Counted from the stretch's first letter, positions 8,087 to 15,509 are shown. The stretch is DNA of 29,823 nucleotides from an uncultured Lachnospiraceae bacterium (GCA_910585295.1 CAJUDE010000056.1:1-29823); one strand, 5' to 3'. Numbers and translations: made by a program. The notes: generated by a model not told the origin, from the sequence alone.

Positions 8087-8422
8087 TCAGTTTTTGCGGG
8101 TAATGTGTGTTATAAATTCCTGATCATAGCAGGTCAGTACACTAGAAAGGGAATGCCCATTTCCAAACGAAATATTCCCCTTGCAAAAAATAGCGCCTTC
8201 TTCAAGGTCGAGGTTATAATTGGCGCTTTCAAAGTCTGCCCAATAGTATCCGTTACTTTTATATAGCACGATATTTCCGAGGCCGTTTTCTGAATATAGT
8301 TTTATCCAATATTGATGCGCTGCATCACGTAGCCCTGCCGCCTCTACAAAGATACCTTTTTGCTCCCATACTGTTTTTCGTTTCTGGAACCGCATCTCAA
8401 ATGCTTTGAATTTCTCATCCAT
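8087..8422 (-). CDS. Hypothetical 111-residue protein
   Basis: I do not recognise this protein. It reads MDEKFKAFEMRFQKRKTVWE at the N-terminus, followed by a mixed alpha/beta-looking region with many aromatics (YWIKLY, GYYWADF) and a C-terminal ITHITRKN. No signal peptide, membrane segment or cysteine cluster is seen. The ATG at 8422 is preceded, on its own strand, by AGAGGG with about 8-nt spacing. A well-formed promoter lies just upstream, so it is probably expressed alone. It converges on secDF and diverges from ldh. The frame could be extended upstream to about 8566, but that would run through the promoter, so the short form is preferred. Confidence 0.72.
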   Translation of the reverse strand: MDEKFKAFEMRFQKRKTVWEQKGIFVEAAGLRDAAHQYWIKLYSENGLGNIVLYKSNGYYWADFESANYNLDLEEGAIFCKGNISFGNGHSLSSVLTCYDQEFITHITRKN

Positions 8423-8450
8423 GTTTCCAACCCTCTGTTTGCTTACATAG

Positions 8451-8480
8451 ATTATACTCGAAAATATATGCCCATTGCAA
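8451..8480 (-). promoter_or_regulatory. Promoter of the hypothetical - strand gene
   Basis: Read on the - strand, TTGCAA (8475-8480), an 18-nt spacer and TATAAT (8451-8456) lie 28 bp before the start codon. All elements fit a sigma-A promoter. Confidence 0.7.
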
Positions 8481-8604
8481 ATGTCCAAAGGATATTGGGC
8501 GTCGGGTGGCATCAGCCGCAACCCATTTGGTTTATGCTTTGCATGGAGTGAGGGCAGGTTGGGCATAATAAGCAGAAATAGCTATAGAATGCGAGGGATA
8601 AACA

Positions 8605-9558
8605 ATGGAAACACAAATTAATATAAGAAAAGCGGCTGTGGTTGGATGCGGGTTTGTAGGTTCCGCTATAGCCTTTACCCTGATGCAGAGCAGGCTTTTT
8701 ACAGAGCTTGTGCTGTTGGACGCCAATTTTGATAAAGCAGACGGGGAAGCAAAGGATATTGCCCATGGGATTCCTTTTTCTGGGCAGATGAAGGTCTATG
8801 CTGGGACTTATGACGATATTTCGGATGCGGGCATTGTGATTGTAACGGCAGGGGCGAACCAGAAACCGGAGGAGACAAGGCTTGCCCTGGTAAATAAAAA
8901 TGTGGCTGTTTACCAGAGCATAATCCCAGAAATTTCAAAACGCGGGTTTGAAGGGATACTTCTGGTGGTCTCTAATCCCGTGGATATCCTGACCTATGCT
9001 GCGGTGAAGATTGGCGGGTTCCCGGAACGGAAGGTGATTGGCTCTGGCACAGTCCTTGATACGGCGCGGCTGAAATATGCCCTCAGCGAGCATTTGCGGG
9101 TAGACAGCCGCAGCATCCATGCCTTTATTATCGGCGAGCATGGGGACAGCGAAATTGCCGCTTGGAGCAGCGCCAATGTATCGGGCATCCCGCTGGATGA
9201 TTTTTGTGAAATGCGGGGGCATTTTAACCACGAGGAGGCAATGGACCAGATTGCAGAAAAAGTAAAGGACAGCGCATATGAGATAATTTCCAAGAAACAT
9301 GCCACATATTACGGGATTGCGATGGCGGTAAGGCGTATTTGTGAGTGCATTGTAAGGGATGAAAAGTCGATTTTGCCCATATCCTCCATACAACATGGCA
9401 ATTATGGCATGGAAGGGCTTGCCCTTAGCATGCCTGCGGTGGTTGGCCTGCATGGGGTGGAAAACCATGTGCCAATTTCCCTGGATGAAGAGGAGGAGGC
9501 GCTGCTGAAACAATCCGCAGGGACGTTAAAAGAAGTGATTGGCAAACTGGATTTGTAA
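8605..9558 (+). CDS. ldh: L-lactate dehydrogenase
   Basis: A 317-residue NAD-dependent L-lactate dehydrogenase reducing pyruvate to lactate in fermentation. The Rossmann loop GCGFVGSA starts at residue 14. Substrate-specificity Gln86 in AGANQKPEETR distinguishes it from malate dehydrogenase, which has Arg there; Arg92 is the mobile-loop arginine. GSGTVLDTARL carries Asp152 and Arg155, and IIGEHGDSE carries the catalytic His179. ATG 8605 has GCGAGGG upstream. Neighbours are unrelated, so it is likely monocistronic. The last 13 codons including the stop are followed immediately by a near copy of themselves (9559-9597), described separately. Function call is secure; allosteric control cannot be read from the sequence. 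Confidence 0.96.
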   Translation: METQINIRKAAVVGCGFVGSAIAFTLMQSRLFTELVLLDANFDKADGEAKDIAHGIPFSGQMKVYAGTYDDISDAGIVIVTAGANQKPEETRLALVNKNVAVYQSIIPEISKRGFEGILLVVSNPVDILTYAAVKIGGFPERKVIGSGTVLDTARLKYALSEHLRVDSRSIHAFIIGEHGDSEIAAWSSANVSGIPLDDFCEMRGHFNHEEAMDQIAEKVKDSAYEIISKKHATYYGIAMAVRRICECIVRDEKSILPISSIQHGNYGMEGLALSMPAVVGLHGVENHVPISLDEEEEALLKQSAGTLKEVIGKLDL

Positions 9559-9597
9559 GGGATGTTAAAAGGCGCGATTGGCAAGCTGGATTTGTAA
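9520..9597 (+). repeat. Imperfect tandem duplication of the ldh 3' end
   Basis: Bases 9520-9558 (the last 13 codons including TAA) and 9559-9597 match at 34 of 39 positions by my alignment. The second copy lies after the stop and keeps the same frame, ending in its own TAA. Confidence 0.9.
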
Positions 9598-9647
9598 GGG
9601 GACAAAAGGGAAGGGAACTTTCGGGCGCCAAATGGCTTTTGTTCCCC
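9598..9647. other. Large hairpin between convergent genes
   Basis: GGGGACAAAAG (9598-9608) pairs with CTTTTGTTCCCC (9636-9647) with one bulged base and a 27-nt loop. No U-tract follows on either strand, so it may be a weak bidirectional terminator or a protective 3' structure. Confidence 0.45.
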
Positions 9648-9659
9648 AACCAATTGCAT

Positions 9660-9896
9660 TCAGTTGGAATTTTTCCATTTTTTATGGAAGAGCCATGCCA
9701 AGGCGGCGCATATCAGGATCCCGGCTGCGTAGGGAATCGCCAGCAAAAATGCAATTTCTGCCGGGGCGCTAAAGCCAGAGCGCAAGGTTTCCCATTGCAG
9801 GTTGCAATAATTGAATGCTACCTGGGCGCACATAATGTCTGACAAGATGATTGCAAGTGCGAAAAAGAGACGGGAGAAAGCTTTATATTTTTTCAT
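9660..9896 (-). CDS. Small two-helix membrane protein, unknown function
   Basis: A 78-residue protein with a basic N-terminus (MKKYKAFSR), a hydrophobic segment at about 9-28, a polar middle, a second hydrophobic segment at about 47-70, and a basic tail HKKWKNSN. This predicts a hairpin in the membrane with both ends inside. An excellent AGGAGGTG site on the - strand (about 9901-9908) decides the ATG at 9896; longer in-frame extensions would overlap the preceding gene. It lies 41 bp after the flavin-binding gene and is probably its operon partner. I do not recognise the family. Confidence 0.7.
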   Translation of the reverse strand: MKKYKAFSRLFFALAIILSDIMCAQVAFNYCNLQWETLRSGFSAPAEIAFLLAIPYAAGILICAALAWLFHKKWKNSN

Positions 9897-9937
9897 TTCT
9901 GGCACCTCCTGAGCGGGCGTTTCTGCCCAAGTATTGT

Positions 9938-10420
9938 TTAGATATGCCGTTTTCCAGTAAAATCCTTTGAAACAATCTGCCACACGCAGGTCCTTTCCAG
10001 CATTTGCGCAGGGAATTCAAACTGCCCCGCTGGCTCGGCAACGCATTGGATAATTCGGTTTAGGGCATGTTCCTGCTGCGCCTTTTCTGTAAGGAACGTA
10101 ACGTAGCCGCTGCCCATAATGCTTTCGTAATTCCAACTGTAGCTGCAAGGGCGGCCTGGCGAGCCTGGGACCAATTCATTCTTGCAGTCCATTTGGAACC
10201 ATACGTTAGGGTTCTTTTTTAAGATATCTATTTTTTTGCCCTCCGCCGCGCTATGCAGATATAGTATTAAGTCATTTCCTTTCCGGTCAAAGCCGAAATT
10301 AAGCGCCGCCACATAAGGGGCGCCGCTGCTGTCCACCATGGCCACATGGACTACATTGCAGCATTCAATAACGGAAAAAATATCGCCAATATCTGTAATT
10401 TGTCGCTCTTTCCTTCGCAA
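9938..10420 (-). CDS. NimA-like pyridoxamine 5'-phosphate oxidase family protein
   Basis: A 160-residue split-barrel flavin-binding protein of the family that includes 5-nitroimidazole reductases (NimA) and many uncharacterised FMN proteins. Typical features are MRRKERQI at the start, VVHVAMVDSSGAPYVAALNFGF, then LYLHSAAEGKKIDILKKNPNVWFQMDC, the strongest family signature. The start is TTG at 10420 with AAAGGGTGG six bases upstream; no ATG fits better. Cytosolic, no signal peptide. It heads a short - strand operon with the 78-residue membrane protein. Family membership does not by itself show nitroimidazole resistance; many members are housekeeping. Confidence 0.88.
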   Translation of the reverse strand: MRRKERQITDIGDIFSVIECCNVVHVAMVDSSGAPYVAALNFGFDRKGNDLILYLHSAAEGKKIDILKKNPNVWFQMDCKNELVPGSPGRPCSYSWNYESIMGSGYVTFLTEKAQQEHALNRIIQCVAEPAGQFEFPAQMLERTCVWQIVSKDFTGKRHI

Positions 10421-10454
10421 AACGTACCACCCTTTCTAGATAGCAGCCTGTATT

Positions 10455-10483
10455 CCCGCGAGTAACGGGCCGCGCTTGCGCGG
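10455..10483. other. Double GC-rich hairpin in the divergent region
   Basis: CCCG/CGGG (10455-10458, 10466-10469) abuts CCGCGC/GCGCGG (10470-10475, 10478-10483). It falls in the predicted 5' leader of the - strand operon. No U-tract follows, so its role is unclear. Confidence 0.4.
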
Positions 10484-10494
10484 ATATTTGGCTT

Positions 10495-10522
10495 AATATA
10501 AAGATACCATAAAACCTGTCAG
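10495..10522 (-). promoter_or_regulatory. Putative promoter of the NimA-like operon
   Basis: On the - strand, CTGACA (10517-10522), a 16-nt spacer and TATATT (10495-10500) lie about 75 bp before the TTG start. Confidence 0.5.
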
Positions 10523-10564
10523 AAAAAAAGAATAAGATGGATAGAGCCGCAAATTAATTTACCC

Positions 10565-10593
10565 TTGACAAAGAAAGGGGTTCTTTGTATAAT
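10565..10593 (+). promoter_or_regulatory. Perfect consensus promoter with embedded operator-like inverted repeat
   Basis: TTGACA (10565-10570), exactly 17 nt, and TATAAT (10588-10593) form a perfect sigma-A promoter. Within it, ACAAAGAA (10568-10575) and TTCTTTGT (10581-10588) are perfect 8-bp inverted arms around a 5-nt centre. A repressor bound there would block RNA polymerase. Confidence 0.85.
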
Positions 10594-10622
10594 GGCAGAA
10601 ATAGAATTTGGGAGGGACAAGT

Positions 10623-10661
10623 ATGTTAAATGTGATTGTAATGGAGAATGCTGCAAAATAA
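10623..10661 (+). CDS. Possible 12-residue leader peptide
   Basis: ATG at 10623 follows GGGAGGGA with good spacing and reads MLNVIVMENAAK then stop. No run of a single amino acid points to a particular attenuation signal. Its ribosome binding site lies in the 5' arm of the predicted enclosing stem, so translation and folding would compete. Confidence 0.35.
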   Translation: MLNVIVMENAAK

Positions 10662-10811
10662 ATATTGCACAGGCGGATGGTGTGTTGCTATATTTTTGCC
10701 GACACAATCGCCTGCTATCATTTCGCCTTACAATTGCTAAAGGATTGTGGATACTATTGTCCCCTCAGCGGGAATGCAGGCGGCATTCCTGTATTGTGTT
10801 TAGATGTATGA

Positions 10812-10840
10812 AGCATGGCTGTATGGCTGTGCTTTTTGTG
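10812..10840 (+). terminator. Intrinsic terminator inside the leader
   Basis: AGCATGGC (10812-10819) pairs with GCTGTGCT (10826-10833) through 8 pairs including two G-U, with a 6-nt loop, followed by TTTTTGTGTTTTT. It lies about 105 bp before the MutS2-like start, so it would cut off that gene unless bypassed. Confidence 0.65.
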
Positions 10841-10943
10841 TTTTTATTCCCGCATGAGGGAGAAGGGTTTTTCTATAGTATCGGACCATTATGCACAGCA
10901 TGCCATTTGTAAGGCGGCGCAAGATGGACAGAAAGGAAAAGCC

Positions 10944-12890
10944 ATGAATTTTGAGAAACAAATTGAATTTGACAAAGTAAAAGAACTTTGGGGAGACTAT
11001 GCGATGACAAAATCCGCCAAAGAACAAATTGCGGGCGCTGAGGTTATTCTAGTAGAAAGTGAGCTGCGCAAACAGATTAGGGACACCACCAACAGCAGGA
11101 AGATGATTGAAAAACTAGGCGCGCCGCCTTTGCAGGATGTAGAAGAGTTAAAGGAGGTTTTGGCGGGATCTGAAAAAGGGGAGTGCCTGACCCCTTGGCA
11201 GTTAGAACGGGTGGAGAAAGCCCTGACAGCCGTAAGGCGGCTGAAAAGCTATTTGGACAGGGGCAAATTATATGGGAACCCCCTTGCATATTATGAGGAA
11301 AACCTGGATGCCGTAGAATCCCTGGGGGAAGAAATCAGCCGCCAGATCCGCAATGAAGCTGTGGATGACTATGCCTCCGGGGAACTAAGCCAGATTCGGC
11401 GTAAGATTGCTAAATGCGAAGAGAAGATGAAGGAAAAGGCAGGGCAGGTGATGCGTTCTAACCAAAGCTGCATGGCTGACAATTTCTACACCCTACGGAA
11501 TGGAAGGGTGTGCGTGCCTGTAAAAAAAGAATGCAGGATGAAAATACAGGGAAGCGTAGTAGATAAATCTGCCACAGGGAATACGTTGTTTATGGAGCCA
11601 ACGGCGGTTGGGAAATATTATGAAGAGCTGCAGGAGTTAGGGATACAGGAAGAAAATGAAGTGTACCGTATTTTGTATACATTGACCGCAATGGTTGTGG
11701 ATGCGGTCCCAAAGATCCAGGAAAATATCAGGATGGTGGAGAAGCTGGATTATATTTTTTCCAAAGGGAAATTAAGCATAGGGCTTCATGGGGCAGAACC
11801 GCTCATTAATACGGAACGCAGGGTGTTTCTTAAGGACGCCAGGCATCCCTTGATGGATCCAGCGGCCAATGTGCCGTTGCAATTTGAGCTGGGCGGGGAG
11901 GTTCGCGGCATTGTGGTCACCGGACCGAATACGGGAGGGAAAACAGTGGCGATTAAGACTGTGATGTTAAATTGCGTAATGGCTCAGTGCGGGCTTCACC
12001 CTGCCTGCCAAAAAGCGGATATCTGCATGAACAATGCGTATCTGTGCGATATTGGGGACGGGCAGGATCTTGCGGAAAATTTATCCACTTTTTCCGCCCA
12101 TATTAAAAATGTGCTGGAAATTTTGGAGGATGCGGGCAAGGACAGCTTTATTATTATGGATGAGCTTGGGTCCGGCACAGACCCGGCAGAAGGCATGGGG
12201 ATAGCGGTGGCAGTATTGGAAGAACTAAGGGAATCTGGGGCAAATTTCCTGGTTACCACACATTACCCAGAGGTGAAGGAGTACGCCAGGCAGGCTCAGG
12301 GCATAATAAATGCGAGGATGGAATTTAATAAGGAAACGTTGCAGCCCACATATCAGATGGTGATTGGGGAGGCAGGGGAGAGCTGCGCTTTTTATATCGC
12401 ATCCCATTTGGGGATGCCAGACAGGATGCTGCAGACGGCAGCCCAGGCGGCATATGGGGAGGAGGCAGCCTATGCCTACCAATACGGGGAGCAGGGCGGT
12501 TTGGAAAAAGCAGGAGATGCAAAACCTAAAAAAGGGGCGGCTCCGACATGTAAAAAACAGGGTGCAAAGAAAATTATAAAAATGAAGCAGGCAAAATATG
12601 GGGAAAGCTGCCAGCCAAAATACCAAATTGGGGACAGCGTAATGGTTTACCCTGATAAAAAAATTGGCATTGTCTGTACGCCGGCAAATGAAAAAGGCGT
12701 GCTGCGGGTGCAGATGCAAGGAAAAAAGATATGGATTAATTGCAAACGTGTAAAGCTCCATGTGGCCGCCGCAGAATTATACCCAGAAGATTATGATTTC
12801 TCTATTATTTTTGAAACAGTAGAATATAGGAAGGCAAGGCACGAAATGGAACGGAAATATACCGAAGGGGCAATCCAGTATGAAGAATAA
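10944..12890 (+). CDS. MutS2-like ATPase lacking the Smr domain
   Basis: A 648-residue MutS-family ATPase, cytosolic and DNA- or ribosome-associated by family. The N-terminal core and lever region matches MutS2, including RNGRVCVPVK and SATGNTLFMEPTAV (about 186-222). The ATPase has Walker A GPNTGGKT (327-334), STFSAHI (381-387), Walker B IIMDELGSGTDP (403-414) and TTHYPE with His440. After it comes a much reduced linker and a small KOW-like segment (GDSVMVYPDKKIGIV). The usual C-terminal Smr endonuclease domain of MutS2 (total near 790 residues) is absent, and the stop is clean, so this looks like a natural short paralogue. ATG 10944 is preferred because GAAAGGAAAA precedes it; an earlier in-frame start would include the leader terminator. 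Confidence 0.9.
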   Translation: MNFEKQIEFDKVKELWGDYAMTKSAKEQIAGAEVILVESELRKQIRDTTNSRKMIEKLGAPPLQDVEELKEVLAGSEKGECLTPWQLERVEKALTAVRRLKSYLDRGKLYGNPLAYYEENLDAVESLGEEISRQIRNEAVDDYASGELSQIRRKIAKCEEKMKEKAGQVMRSNQSCMADNFYTLRNGRVCVPVKKECRMKIQGSVVDKSATGNTLFMEPTAVGKYYEELQELGIQEENEVYRILYTLTAMVVDAVPKIQENIRMVEKLDYIFSKGKLSIGLHGAEPLINTERRVFLKDARHPLMDPAANVPLQFELGGEVRGIVVTGPNTGGKTVAIKTVMLNCVMAQCGLHPACQKADICMNNAYLCDIGDGQDLAENLSTFSAHIKNVLEILEDAGKDSFIIMDELGSGTDPAEGMGIAVAVLEELRESGANFLVTTHYPEVKEYARQAQGIINARMEFNKETLQPTYQMVIGEAGESCAFYIASHLGMPDRMLQTAAQAAYGEEAAYAYQYGEQGGLEKAGDAKPKKGAAPTCKKQGAKKIIKMKQAKYGESCQPKYQIGDSVMVYPDKKIGIVCTPANEKGVLRVQMQGKKIWINCKRVKLHVAAAELYPEDYDFSIIFETVEYRKARHEMERKYTEGAIQYEE

Positions 12891-12929
12891 GAAAGGTAGT
12901 TTGCAAAGATGGAAAAATCAGGGGAAAGG

Positions 12930-12938
12930 TGTTATAAT
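12930..12938 (+). promoter_or_regulatory. Extended -10 promoter element before xth
   Basis: TGTTATAAT (12930-12938) is a perfect extended -10 (TGnTATAAT) 66 bp before the xth start. No good -35 is present, which extended -10 promoters tolerate. Confidence 0.5.
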
Positions 12939-13003
12939 CAGGGCAGGAAGGCGTTGCTTATGTAATGCCAGGGCATGCTTAGGATGGAAAGGAGCAGTTG
13001 GTT

Positions 13004-13789
13004 ATGAAATTTATTTCGTGGAATGTAAACGGGCTGCGGGCTTGCGTGCAGAAAGGATTTTTGGATTTTTTCCGGGAAATTGACGCAGATTTTTTCTGTA
13101 TACAGGAGACGAAGCTCCAAGAAGGGCAGATATCCCTGGAACTTCCAAGCGGGTACCATAGCTATTGGAATTATGCAAAGAAAAAAGGATATTCCGGCAC
13201 GGCAATTTTTACGAAACACAAGCCCATGTCCGTATCTTATGGGCTTGGAATAGAGGAGCATGATTTGGAAGGGCGCCTGCTCACGCTGGAATATGGGGAA
13301 TTTTATCTGGTGGTTTGCTATACCCCCAATTCCCAGGCTGAGCTTGCAAGGCTGCCCTACCGTATGGAGTGGGAAGATGCAGCGTTAAATTACCTGGATG
13401 GGCTTAAGGAGAAAAAATCCGTTATTTTCTGTGGGGACTTGAATGTTGCCCATCAGGAAATTGATTTAAAGAACCCAAAGGCAAACAGGAAAAATGCCGG
13501 GTTCACCGATGAGGAAAGGGAGAAATTTTCAATCCTTTTAAGCCATGGCTATGTGGACACGTTCCGGCATTTTTACCCAGAGTTGGAACAGGTGTATTCC
13601 TGGTGGTCTTATAGGTTTAAAGCCAGGGAGAAAAACGCTGGGTGGCGGATTGATTATTTTCTGGTGTCAGAGGATTTGAAAGACAGGCTTGTGGATGCAA
13701 AAATCCACACGGAGGTGTTGGGTTCTGACCACTGCCCAGTGGAGCTTGAGGCAGATTTGCCAGGCTTTGGGGACAGTGAAATGGAATAG
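13004..13789 (+). CDS. xth: Exodeoxyribonuclease III / AP endonuclease
   Basis: A 261-residue Mg-dependent enzyme of the exonuclease III (EEP) family that incises abasic sites and removes 3' blocking groups in base excision repair. Motifs in order: SWNVNGLRA with Asn7, CIQETKL with metal-ligand Glu35, YTPNSQ, CGDLNVAHQEIDL with the active-site Asp and Asn, WRIDYFLVS, and SDHCPVELE with the catalytic Asp-His pair. The start ATG 13004 follows AAAGGAG at 12988-12994. It lies downstream of the MutS2-like ATPase and has its own -10 element. Length is normal and all catalytic residues are present. Confidence 0.96.
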   Translation: MKFISWNVNGLRACVQKGFLDFFREIDADFFCIQETKLQEGQISLELPSGYHSYWNYAKKKGYSGTAIFTKHKPMSVSYGLGIEEHDLEGRLLTLEYGEFYLVVCYTPNSQAELARLPYRMEWEDAALNYLDGLKEKKSVIFCGDLNVAHQEIDLKNPKANRKNAGFTDEEREKFSILLSHGYVDTFRHFYPELEQVYSWWSYRFKAREKNAGWRIDYFLVSEDLKDRLVDAKIHTEVLGSDHCPVELEADLPGFGDSEME

Positions 13790-13807
13790 CAGATGAAAAG
13801 GGCTGCT

Positions 13808-13941
13808 TTGCGCCCTGCTGGCAGGGCAAATGCGGACGGCGGGGCAGATGTGGATAACGGCTCTTGCGCATTGCTGTCAGGGCAGAAGCGGACGGCGGGG
13901 CAGATGTGGATGTGGCTCTTGCGCCCTGCTGGCAGGGTAAG
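13808..13941 (+). repeat. Minisatellite, about 56-bp unit, two and a half copies
   Basis: A 24-bp segment is repeated exactly at 13832-13855 and 13888-13911. A hairpin-forming segment (TTGCGCCCTGCTGGCAGGG or variant) occurs at 13808, 13864 and 13919. It fills the space between xth and the next gene. Confidence 0.9.
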
Positions 13942-13960
13942 CAATGGGAAAGGAACAGAC

Positions 13961-14995
13961 ATGGATAAAGGAGATATCAGGTTAAAGAAAGTGATTGTCC
14001 ATATCCTGGATTCCACAGTTGGGATTCCGGTGCTGTCGGATACGCTTTTGGATTATGGGTCGGATTTTGGGGATTTCCTGCGGGGGCATATTTGCAAAAT
14101 TCAGTCTTCAGACGATAAGAAAGCCTGTGAGTTTTATAAAGATGGCTCTGAAGTTTACCAGCAATTGGCGGATTTTGTAGAGGCGGGGTTTTCCGACGAT
14201 GCCTTTGTGGAGGCAAGCCAGAAATTGGCGTCGCGCCTGTATGGGATTATGAATAAAAATATAGGGATACCCCAGGCGGATTTTGTGGAGGCTTTGTTTG
14301 AGGTGGATGCAAAGGACTACCTGGCGCTTCTGAAAATGGATTATAAGGCCTCCTATACCCACCAAACCCAGTCGGACGCGTTTGGGAATACAAATGGAAT
14401 TATTAAGTTTGGAGCAATCCTTCCCACAGAAACTCAGAAACTTTCGGAAGCCGCCATTATTAACCTGTCAGATTTCACCATTTCCCTGACAGAAAAGAAA
14501 TATGAAGTCAACGGCGCGAAGGCCTATTATTTTTCAAAACTGTTTTTATGCTGCAGCGGGGCGTTGTCCCCAAAATCCCAGTTATCCATTGTCACCCGCG
14601 CCATTGATACAGTGCAGAAGAAATATTTGAACGATGGGGAGCAATTTGAAGCGCAGATGGAGGCAAAACAGGTGATCCATAACCAATTGGCGGAGACTGG
14701 CGCGGTGGACGTGCCTTTTGTGCTGGATAAAGTTTTTAAGGAAAAAGAGGAGTGTAAGGAAGAGGTGCAAGAAAAGCTGGAAAAATATAAAATGGGGGCG
14801 GACGCCAGGATTGAACCCCAAGCGGAAAGCACCACACGAAGGTTTGGGAAACAGCATTTGACCACCGATACCGGCGTGGAAATTAAAATCCCTATGGAGC
14901 AGTACCAGGATGGGGAGCATATAGAGTTTATTACAAACCCAGATGGGAGCATTTCCATATTAATTAAGAATGTGGGGCATATTACTTCAAAGTAG
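13961..14995 (+). CDS. YejK/NdpA-like nucleoid-associated protein
   Basis: A 344-residue protein resembling the 37-kDa nucleoid-associated family (Pfam NA37; E. coli YejK/NdpA). Supporting features are IVHILDSTVGIPVLSDTLLD at the start, a central MNKNIGIPQADFVEALFEVDAKDYLALLKMDY segment typical of the family, split here as IPQADFVEALFEVDA and LALLKMDYK, and a C-terminal beta-rich tail. The frame is open back to 13793, but the upstream part is low-complexity sequence produced by the minisatellite. ATG 13961 follows GGAAAGGAA and begins the conserved part. The biochemical role of the family is poorly known; in Firmicutes it occurs as a scattered accessory gene. It is the last gene before the AT-rich cassette. 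Confidence 0.85.
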   Translation: MDKGDIRLKKVIVHILDSTVGIPVLSDTLLDYGSDFGDFLRGHICKIQSSDDKKACEFYKDGSEVYQQLADFVEAGFSDDAFVEASQKLASRLYGIMNKNIGIPQADFVEALFEVDAKDYLALLKMDYKASYTHQTQSDAFGNTNGIIKFGAILPTETQKLSEAAIINLSDFTISLTEKKYEVNGAKAYYFSKLFLCCSGALSPKSQLSIVTRAIDTVQKKYLNDGEQFEAQMEAKQVIHNQLAETGAVDVPFVLDKVFKEKEECKEEVQEKLEKYKMGADARIEPQAESTTRRFGKQHLTTDTGVEIKIPMEQYQDGEHIEFITNPDGSISILIKNVGHITSK

Positions 14996-15233
14996 TACAT
15001 AACCACGGGCTGTGGTAGAGTTGGTTCTTAAAGTTAGATAGTTTTTTGTGCGTTTTAATTTTTTCAGTTTAGCTAATGCTATGTTTACTTAAAGAATAAA
15101 AAGTAGTTTGTTAATGAAATATTATGTTTTATAAGAAAATGAGGGATGGACAAGCACAGATTTTTGTGGTGTAATATAATAATATAGGTATTTTTTCGGT
15201 TTAATCCACATACAATAGCGAAAGGAGGAAGTG
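14996..15233. other. AT-rich junction upstream of the FRG cassette
   Basis: This 238-bp stretch has no gene. ACCAC/GTGGT (about 15003-15015) forms a short hairpin without a U-tract. A TATAAT at 15175-15180 could serve as a -10 for the next gene, with no good -35. The base composition becomes visibly AT-richer than in the genes to the left. Confidence 0.45.
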
Positions 15234-15398
15234 ATGGAAGAATTTGAAGTTTATGGAATGAGGGTAGACAGGTTTCTTGCAGAGATGCCAGAGAGCAAAA
15301 CGGGACGGAAAACCATTTGGAAAACAGAAAGTGAAAAGGAAAACAACAGAAAGAGAATGGAAGAGACTGTAGAGGAATATGATAGTCTGCCCAATTAA
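15234..15398 (+). CDS. Small charged 54-residue protein, unknown
   Basis: The ATG follows an excellent AAAGGAGGAAG (about 15221-15231), stronger than most in the window, so translation is likely. The product begins MEEFEVYGMRVDRFLAEMPE, has a basic middle (KTGRKTIWK) and ends in an acidic, Glu-rich helix-like stretch (NRKRMEETVEEYDSLPN). No membrane segment or cysteines. It lies 111 bp before the large HExxH gene and reads in the same direction, so it is probably the first gene of the cassette. It could be a small regulator, antitoxin-like partner or adaptor; nothing in the sequence decides. I do not recognise the family. Confidence 0.65.
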   Translation: MEEFEVYGMRVDRFLAEMPESKTGRKTIWKTESEKENNRKRMEETVEEYDSLPN

Positions 15399-15509
15399 AA
15401 CTGAGGCAAAATGAATTAGTATGTCAATGTTATCTAAAGGATGGCAATGGTATCTGAGGCATTTTGCATCAGTTTCTTTTTGGGAGTGCTTGAGGAGGGG
15501 AAGATAAAT

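Larger units (their letters stand above)
10600..10840 (+). ncRNA. Structured leader or small RNA ahead of the MutS2-like gene
   Basis: The transcript from the consensus promoter has no long gene for about 350 nt. GAGGGACAA near 10613-10621 can pair with TTGTCCCCTC near 10757-10766, enclosing an internal domain. Inside, CGCCTG (10709-10714) can pair with either CAGGCG 10670-10675 or CAGGCG 10777-10782. A second hairpin is GGAATGC/GCATTCC (10771-10777, 10783-10789), and a terminator hairpin ends the region. It could be a cis-acting attenuator, or an independent small RNA. I match it to no known riboswitch class. Confidence 0.5.

Noticed and set aside
9938..10420. Nitroimidazole resistance determinant
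   Set aside because: The protein belongs to the NimA-containing family, but most members are not resistance genes, and no insertion sequence promoter is present.
10423..10433. T-box-like AGGGTGGTACG on the - strand before the NimA-like gene
   Set aside because: The full T-box consensus continues with CCGCG, missing here, and only six bases separate it from the TTG start, leaving no room for a terminator. It is better read as the ribosome binding site.
10565..10912. A 115-residue + strand frame starting within the promoter
   Set aside because: Its TTG start is part of the -35 hexamer and the internal ATG at 10591 overlaps the -10. The sequence is better explained as a structured leader.
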